Shown one piece after another: positions 12,801 through 21,800 of a stretch of DNA of 64,000 bases (the stretch's first letter is position 1; each line of letters begins with the position of its first letter). This DNA is from Salminus brasiliensis (lineage: Eukaryota > Chordata > Actinopteri > Characiformes > Bryconidae). Under the pieces are notes generated by a model. The model worked only from the letters and a program-made list of their open reading frames with translations, searched no databases and was not told the origin of the DNA. A program made the position numbers and the translations under genes. The stretch spans positions 90,381,507-90,445,506 of the forward strand of contig NC_132878.1 in the NCBI RefSeq assembly GCF_030463535.1, given 5' to 3'.

Positions 12801-15800
12801 AATGATTTAAGGACACAATATATACGAAGGCATAGCATTCGAAAGGCTGCGTAGACCTCAGTGTTGGCACGTAATGAATCTCGAGATCTGTTGGCTTTTA
12901 AAGGATTCGCCCGTTCGATCCTTCATCGCCATGAAAAAGAAGGAAAGGTTTCTCGGCCGCATATTAATGAGCCTTAGACATGGGACAGCCTAGTTGCACT
13001 GCTCTGACGGTATTCAACTGTATTTGAACTCAACCTCCGAAGGATGCAGCCCCTGAATTGGAATTTCTAATGTAATTAAAAGTAATGGCCTCTCTGTTGC
13101 ATTCATTTAATTGACTTAGTTCATTTTGTTCTCTTAGTGAATTTCTGTTGCAGTATTTCTTCTAGGTCATTAACTTTTATATCTGATAAATCAGAAAAAT
13201 GGATTCAATCAGATTAAGAAATATGTTTCAGAGACTACTGAAAACCCAGTCTCCCTACATCATCAAGTCTAACTAGGCTGGCACTATTAATCAGTACTGA
13301 ACAATGTTAGCAAGCTAACTGTAACTATGCCATCTTGCAAGAATTGAAAAACAGCAGGGGTCGCAATTATGCCCTGTTTATGTGGAAAAGGACTGGTTTG
13401 GGAAGGGCGGGATCTGTCAGTTCAGTTTATCACTGTAGTTAAATGGATTTTACTGGAAAATATTCACATTTCCATCTAATCATAGTACCCAAACTCAGAT
13501 CTGCTTCCTTTTCTCACAAACCAAAAGTGATGGCGCTCTGCTCTGTTGAGCTCTGGCTCAGTTAAACCTCTGGCTTTTTTGGATGCTTTCTTAGAGGTTT
13601 GTTAAGCTTTAGAAGTCCCAGTTATCCTCAATAGTAGACGGCATGTTGCAGCTCATTGAAACAGTTGGACCAATCTCATTCAAATAACATAACATTTGTG
13701 ATGATAAGAAGAAAAGGAGATGTTTTATTATGATTTGAATTTACTCAAATTACTGATTTTTGTAGAGTTTTGTCTTTCTTGGTCTTGAAACAGTTCATTA
13801 TGTAACTAACAAAGTCATTTGTGTAATAGTTTAATTTGTGCAGCCAAGCGACAATAATAACTGGTTAAATGGTTAGCATTTTAACCATTTCCTGGAGCAA
13901 ATTCCTCTTTTTTAACAATTTCTTATAGAAAATAGACCCACTGTCACATCCAAAAGTTGAGTAGCAAGCAAAATGATTTCCTTTCTCTCTCTGAAGAGAA
14001 AAGCTCATCCATATGCGATATTATTTTGCATGCCTTCTCCGCGTATTGACACACGTTCTACCATTCCAGCTCTGTGGAGGAAACTCATCAAGGTTACTGA
14101 ATGATCTTCTGTCATTTGGTCCACAGCCCCCTGTCACTGCCCTGCCAGAGACGAACGGTAGGGCCAGAGCCTCGCAAATCAAAGCGGCGCATCGTGGAGA
14201 CACAGGTCAGTGCTTCTGTCTTTAACTGCAGCCCGGTCAGGAGGAAGACCGGCAGGGGCCACGTCCGCCTGCATCAAAAATGAGCTCCTCTCAAACGTGA
14301 AAGTGACCCGGCAATCCCAGCCAGGCGACGAGATTCACCTGTTAACTTCAATTGTCTTTGTGTTTACAGCTCGCTCCTGGTGACACATGCGAGATTGCCG
14401 GCCTGCCATTTTGCTTTCTGGTGTTTAACCCTTGGAGGCTTAGGATGCATCCTCCTTCATTTATTCCATTTCCAGTCAAAACAGACATTAAGTTCTATGT
14501 ACACTATCTGGACACAAGTATTGGGACACCTGCACGTTCGTTGTGTCTTCTGTAATTAAGGGTATTAAAAAGAGTTGATCCTGCTTTTGTTGGAGTAACT
14601 GTCTCTACTGTCTAGGGAAGAAGGATTTCTGCTAAATTGTGGAAGACCATTGCTGTAAAGATTTTATTGGATTCAGCAACAAGACTGTTAGTGAGGTCAG
14701 GGTATTGGATGATCACCACCCAAACTCATCCCTAACTTTAATTTAATTAATGAAATGCAGTCTCTGATCTCTTTTGCACATTGTCTTAAATATATAGTCA
14801 TGTGAAAACATTAGGAGCCCCAATGGAAACCTGGTAGCACTTTATTCGGAGTGGTCCTTTGTGACTCTTTACAGAGTATCAGTAACACATCAGCAGCATA
14901 TCAGTGCTGTAGCAGCAGTGAAACATCTGAATACACTGAGGTGAATATCTTGAAGATGGTCTGTTGATGCCGCACTTAGAGTAGACTTTATCCATGAAGA
15001 AAACTAAACCAGCCTTATCTTTACCCTTACTAAAACCCTGAACCTTAACCCAAAGGCTAATCCTAAACTTAACCTCAACCCAAAACCTAACCCTAATCCT
15101 GGTCCTATTCCTTAACCTAATCCTAACCCTCATCCTGGCCCTACTCCTAACCTTAACCTCAACCCAAAACATAACCCTCCTCCTGGCCCTACCCCTAACC
15201 TTAACCTCAACCCAAGACCTAACCCTAACCCTGGTCCTACTCCTAACCTGAACCTCAACCCAAGACCTAACCCTAACCCTGGTCCTACTCCTAACCTTAA
15301 CCCCAACCCAAGACCTAACCCTAACCCTGGTCCTACTCCTAACCTGAACCTCAACCCAAGACCTAACCCTAACCCTGGTCCTACTCCTAACCTTAACCCC
15401 AACCCAAGACCTAACCCTAACCCTGGTCCTACTCCTAACCTTATCCCCTGGAATGAAGTCTTCAGTAAAAGTCTCTTGATGACCAACTGAAAGTGCCGAT
15501 ACTGCTACATCACTGAGACGTTGTTGATCTGTTTCTGAGAGTCTGATCAGTGTTTTACTTCGTCTAAAAAGGACCACTCCAAATAAAGTCCCACCAGAAA
15601 CATCTGGACATTTGATCTTCATGTGAGCAATATTGGGAGGTGGAGCTAATCTAACACACACAGCTGAAGCAATATCTTTAAACATCATTTAATGAAATAT
15701 AATTTTCTTGTGAAGGAATGGTTGCTTTTAATTGGAGTTGTGTAAGAAGAAAGCCTATACTGTCAAAAAACCCAAAAACTTCAGGGCAAGACTTAAGATT

Positions 15801-18800
15801 CTTCTGTCGAAAGCTCTTTCCAGAAGTCCTGGTCTGGGTGTCAAGGTCCTTCAGTCCTGTCCTGATTTTTTTTTTTTATTTCTTTTTTATTTTGTCAGCA
15901 AGGATTTCCCCCATGTGCACCTCCCATAAAAGCCAAACTTGTGCAGTCTCTTTCTGATGGTAGATGCTGTACATTAACATTAACTGTGAGAAGAGCCGCC
16001 TGTAGGTCCCCTGATAGCATTTTGGGATTGTTAGGGGCTTCTTTACTCGTTTTGTGGTCTGCTCTTAAACTAAACTTGCTAGGAAGGCCTGATTAAGCCA
16101 TGTTGGCAGTTGTTTTAAATGTTCTCCACTTGTATATGATTTAGCAGACAGTTAAACAGCTGATTTCTAATTGTTCTGAGATCTTTTAAAGCCCCTTCCC
16201 AGACTCCTCTGCATCTACGGCCTTCTTTCTGAAGGCCTCAGAGAGCTCTTTGGATCTGGCCATGGTGATCTTCACCACTCACTAGCAAACCAAGCTAAAT
16301 GTCTGAGGTTTCAATACAAGACAGGCTCCTCCAGAATCTGCTCTAACCATGTTTTAATCATCTGCAGCTGATGTTCTGCACCTGCTTCTTTTTTAACCAT
16401 TTTAAGTAGTGATAAATGTGGAGTGTTCTATTTTTTTCCTCACAAGAAAACTGCATTTCTGTTAATCGCATTTTACAGTTGATTATTAAAGACATTTCTT
16501 CAGTTGTATGAGTTTAGTTAGATTGCTCCCATCTCTCAATATTGTCTAAATAAAGATCTAATATCCAGATGTTTAAATATGCTCAAAATGTCAAAGTTTT
16601 TTTTATCGGGTCTTCTAATTTTTCACATGTCTGTAATTACAGGTAAACATTAATAACTGTAGGCTTGCTTGGTTTGGTTTAGCTCATATGGGTCTGAGAA
16701 ACCCACTTCTCTGGTGAGCTTATTGTCATATGGGTGCAGGAAAATGCAGTCATGTTTGGTAGATGGTTCGGCAGTTTGTCCAGATGCGCTTTGCCGTCGA
16801 TTACAGTCTGGCCAGGTGGCACTGGCAGGCTGACAATAGTGTTGCTGGAGCTTTGCAAATTTAAAGTGGCAGTGCATCATCTGCACACTGTACTGTGATA
16901 TTTTCTCCTTCTTCGCCACGGTCCTGCACTGTAGAAAGATCTGCACAGGAGAAAGGAGCAGGGGAACTATCCTCGGATACAAATCTGCAGTCTGTGCTAT
17001 AAAATGAGATGTAAGCTAAAGCACTTCCCAAGCAATAATAGAACGTTTACAGTGGTCCCGCCTTTGATGCCTTCTTATCTGGCCATGTTGCAGCGAGATT
17101 ACGGGTGCCTTTGAGATGCTGTGTCATGCTGCTATTGTCAAATGACTTGTGCAGAAGGGAAATGCACCACCGAGTAATGCCGTCATTTAGATTCTGCATG
17201 AGTGCCGAAACTCTGACACCGTGCTCTAACACACTGCTGCCATGCACCGAGCATACACTCACCCACAATATGCTCTCGCTCACCCCTGTTTATCAAGCCT
17301 CTCTAGCTAAGAGTGCTGATCTTGGTTCCGGTCTCATTTGCCCGCGTCCTTGTATTTATAAGCATATCACAGACAGAAAAACAGTGCTAGATCAAAGCTT
17401 AGCGCATAAGTGGGATCAACACGAGCAAGGTTAGATACGGGTTTATGTGATATTCTCTGACTCTTAAAGGGGGATTTCACCAAGTTTTCAAAATTTCAGC
17501 ATAATTTAGTGTAGTGGGTTAGAGTCATTCAGAGTGGGGTTTGCAGTGCAGTTGTTCATTGCAGAGAAACAGACTCACTCTGATTTCTTTATAGTGGTGG
17601 TGATAGGAATCAGGGGTCTATAACTCATACACTGTAAAAAATTATTATATATTTTATAATAATTCTATGGAAAATAACTCTAGATATTTTAAGTAGTTTT
17701 CTTTTTTTATTGTATACAAAACCCTGTAAATGTATGGTCATCATCTGTAAATTAACAACCAAACTGCCAAACTGGTATTTTAAGTATTTTGCCAATAATG
17801 ACATATTATGTTTATTTTTTATACAGAAAATAAATAATTTATACAGTCGTTTTTCTACCTTTTTAATTACAATCAAGTATATGTCAAATTACAAGAATTA
17901 CTAAATCTGTAGTTAAACATGCAGATTGTCCATGCTAACAATTAAAGTTTTATCTTTGTAATTTTAGGGTTAATTTTATTACTGTTATATTTATGTTTAC
18001 AATTCTTAAATGACAAACAAGAACCGCAAAATAAAGGCCAATAGTCCTAGTGCTGTCTTGTGCTGGCTGTGTGCTAGTGTATACCCATGGGGTACCACAG
18101 AATAATTCTTGTCAGTGTTTGGCAGATTAATTTTGTTGCAGCGCCTTCAACACTGTTCCTTTATTGAAGGTGATTGATTGCAATAGTTCAAAAATAATGG
18201 TATTTTACTTTAGACTTTTATTATTGTCACTTTATTTAAAGTGGATCATAATAATTCAGGACAAATCTGATATAGATATGAAGATATTGATGCGTCTCTG
18301 CCGACACTTTCATGAAAATTGCTCTAAATGTTTTGTTTTTCACTGAATTTTTTACAGTGTATCTAGCTGCTCTATTTTCTACCTAAAATTACCAGTGAAC
18401 TATTTTTCCAGTGTGTCTTTGGTGTGAAATTATGCATATTTGTAAAAAAATTAATTTACATTTCATATCACTGCCATGAAAATGTTTTTAAAGATTTTGT
18501 TTTAGGACCAAATTCTAACTCATGACTATGGGAAAACGGTTGTGAGTTCGAATCCCAAGCCATGCCGCTTTGTCATCAGTGGCCGGAGTCCGAGAGAGCA
18601 CAATTAGCCTTGCTCTCTCCGGGTGGGGAGATCCTGCTCTCTTAGCTGTTAGCTGGTGTGTTGGAGCAGTGGCTGGCTTCGCATGTATCAGAGGGGACGT
18701 GTTAAGTCTTTACTCTCCTAGTGTTCGAAGTATTGCTAGTGCTAAGAAGAGATACAAATGGTGGGTTAATTGGCAGTACCAAACAGGCCGAAAATCTACT

Positions 18801-21800
18801 GAAAGTGTTCTTATCTGTCATGCTATCTAGTGGGATCAGATCACGTTCAGATTTCACTTGTCCGCACGAAAATTCAGGTGTAAACAAGTCTAAAAATGCA
18901 TTGTAAATGAATTACGATTGGATCACTCAAACCATGTTCAGTATGTGTATAAATGCAATGTGATCCGTTCTCTGTGATCAGACTCCTGTTCTCTGTCAGA
19001 CAAGCGGAAATACGCCTGTCGAAATTTTTTTTAATATGAGTAATTGTTCCTGTGGATCTTGGCTTCTCTCTCCCTCGCTGTATGTGTGTGTGTGTTTATT
19101 TGCCGGTAGATGAGAGCAGTATTACACAGTGTGTTTTCTTGCAATTTAAATAATCAGTTGCATTTTCTCTTAGAGCCGTTACGCCAATCCGAGAACCATC
19201 TATTGTTCCACCGCATTGTAGAAGCCCCACCTCCCCTCTAAACTGTTCAGTCTTCCAGAGCAGGACAATTTTGATGAGAAGCCTCTGTTTACAGGAAGTT
19301 AAGGGGAAATGCTGTTTGTGCTGGTGTGCTTTTTTACCCTGGAAAGTAAGATGGGATCTTATCTGGTCACACTGGGGGCCATTTTAATGACAAGTGTGAA
19401 CAGATTCCAGTCAAAGTCGACTGAGATACTATCTGGACACAAAACGCATGTTAATGCCAGGTGAGAGCTAAGGTCCCAACAGTGACAGTGTAGCTAACCA
19501 GGGTATTAAAGCCACAACCCTGTGATCGATAGCCCAGTACTCTAACCACTGAGCCAGCACTGCCCAAGCCAACATGCTATCCACAATACAGTACCATACG
19601 GTATGCTGTCCTGCTAAATCCTTACCACAGTAGCTGTGAGTGAGTACGTTGGTGGGTTATACCAGGCATTATTTCAGCCATTATTGGGTTGTTGTTTTTT
19701 TTGTAAATTGTAACCAGTGTGTTCTGTTCCCTCCAGACCTGTCCACCAGGTGTTACTGCCAACCCCATAGATCTGGTGCCATGTTGCCATGGATATGTAG
19801 GTGGGGCGAACGTCTACAACACCCGGAAATCTGAGGAAGAACTAGGATTGGGGTTAGTATTGACTCTCTGAAAACACACCAAGGTCAGTCACCACCTTGG
19901 GTTTAGGTGGAAGTCAGGCTCTCAGGCTCTTCTCAGCACTGATCCTGGAGCTCCACTGCCCTCTATTCTGTAGTGTTTTCCTGCTCTAACACACCCACCT
20001 CGCCTCGGGAGGGGTCTGTTAATTAGTTCATTAGTTGAATTGAGTGTGCTGGGAGCAGGGGAAGCTCTGAAATGCGCTGGGCAGTGGCACGCCAGAATGC
20101 GACTGAGAAGCCCTGCCCTAGACAATTCCTGATGTTTTGATAACTGACACTGTGTTTAGCTGCTCTAATGAATGGCTTAATGAGATGCACTGGAACTGGA
20201 CACTGATTTATTAATCAATTCTGTATTCTGAATAGCAGGGTTGGTCAGCAGTGCACACATTTTAAGGGTGAAACATGTGTTTGTTTGAACAGGTCTCCTC
20301 CCAAGAGAATGTTTGCTCTGTATCATCCATCATACAATGGATCTCAGGGTCTGTCTCGAACTCTGCATCACTACAGGTCTGTAAACAGAGGCCGGTTTCT
20401 GTTTGTTAATACTCTCTGATGTTTTGGTATATGAGATATTAAAGTCAGCAGTATGTAATGGAGATAGATTTGGCACTTTTGAAATTGATGTCTGTGAAAT
20501 TATGTTATCACAGTTTTATTATTTGAGCTGCGGCTACTGTTCATGTAGTATTAGTAATAGAAGTCAGCAATTCCACCTGTCATGGTCACATCTCCTATTA
20601 TAGAAGTATTGCCCAGATGCCTTCAGCGTATTATTGGCTTTTCCCAAAGCTGTTGAACACTTCTGCCTCATGTTGCTTTACTGACTTAACTTCTTAATCT
20701 TCTTAAGGCTTATTACACACTAAAGTGTATTAATCAGTAGCTACATGGAGTTCTGTACAAACCGGTGGGGCTATGTTCTGGTAATGAACGTTTGGAAAAA
20801 CATTTTCGGCCCACCGGGTGACCATAGGCTGTTTAAGGGGTTAAAATAACAGCTTCAAAATCGTGGTAATGCTCCATAGATAGAACAGCGCCTCCATAAT
20901 TCCCACTCTGGGCCCAGATCGCTGCTAACTGCACTATGGAAGTGAGGTGAGGCAGGCAGGACACACTTACGAGAACTGTGTAACTCTGCGAAACCCCATT
21001 CATGTTCATGAAAAACCCTGTAATAGTACTCTGCCGGCTCAGTCCACATGCCTTCTTCACTTTCAGGGTGTGTTTATACTTGTCAGCTGTGGTTCGATTA
21101 AAACAAAGCCTGGTGTGATTGCTCCATTCATGCGGTTCGTTAGAGTAAGTGTGAACGCTGCCTGTGGAACTTTGTTGCGCACCAAACAAGCTTCAAATTT
21201 TATAGTTCAGTCTCTAAACGAACTCTGCTGTGGTGCGTTTGAAGTATGAACACATTAAGAAACCGAAGGGGTCTAAATGCACCGAAAGCAGGACGTGATG
21301 TCACAAGATAGTTGTGTTATAGGCGTTCTTGCAGCTGAAATTGGGAGTCTCTGTGCTTTAACTTTTTCTGTCTGATGCTTTAGTTTAGCAGGGCTGTGTC
21401 CCAAACCACACACTAACATGCTACACAGTGTTTCAACACTAGTCATCATTAGAATCGCACTCATTAGTGTAGTGTAGCAAAGTCAGATGTGTGTGAGTTG
21501 GGATGCAGCCACAGTAAAAAAATTTTTAAGCTTTATCATAACATACGTTTCTTCCTGCTAGTTACTCGGTGGATCACGCAGGACCCGCGGACATGCCCCT
21601 CCTTGTGCAGACCTCTACTTGAAGTCATACGTGCGTCATACGTCACATTTCTTCCCCCTAATTTTGGATTGATTGCAGATATATATTTCAGTATGAACGT
21701 AAAGTAAACCAGGACTAAAATGCAACATAATATGCAATGTATGATTTTCTTGTTTGGTCTGGATCAAGGGAACCGAACTACAAGTATAAACACACCCTTA

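Larger units (their letters stand above)
14793..16635 (-). mobile_element. Tc1-like transposon relic, interrupted by another element
   Basis: Diverged inverted ends: TATAGTCATGTGAAAACATT on the left and the complement of AGACATGTGAAAAATTAGAA on the right. On the minus strand from 16262 a transposase-like start reads [14 protein letters not shown], then breaks at several stops and frameshifts as far as about 15700. The interval 14831-15597 is a later insertion. Inactive. Confidence 0.75.

Noticed and set aside
14879..15688. Antisense 269-codon frame with arginine/valine repeats, and a 118-codon glycine/leucine repeat frame
   Set aside because: Both are produced by a 48-bp minisatellite whose period is a multiple of three. 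No start context, splice partner or homologue.
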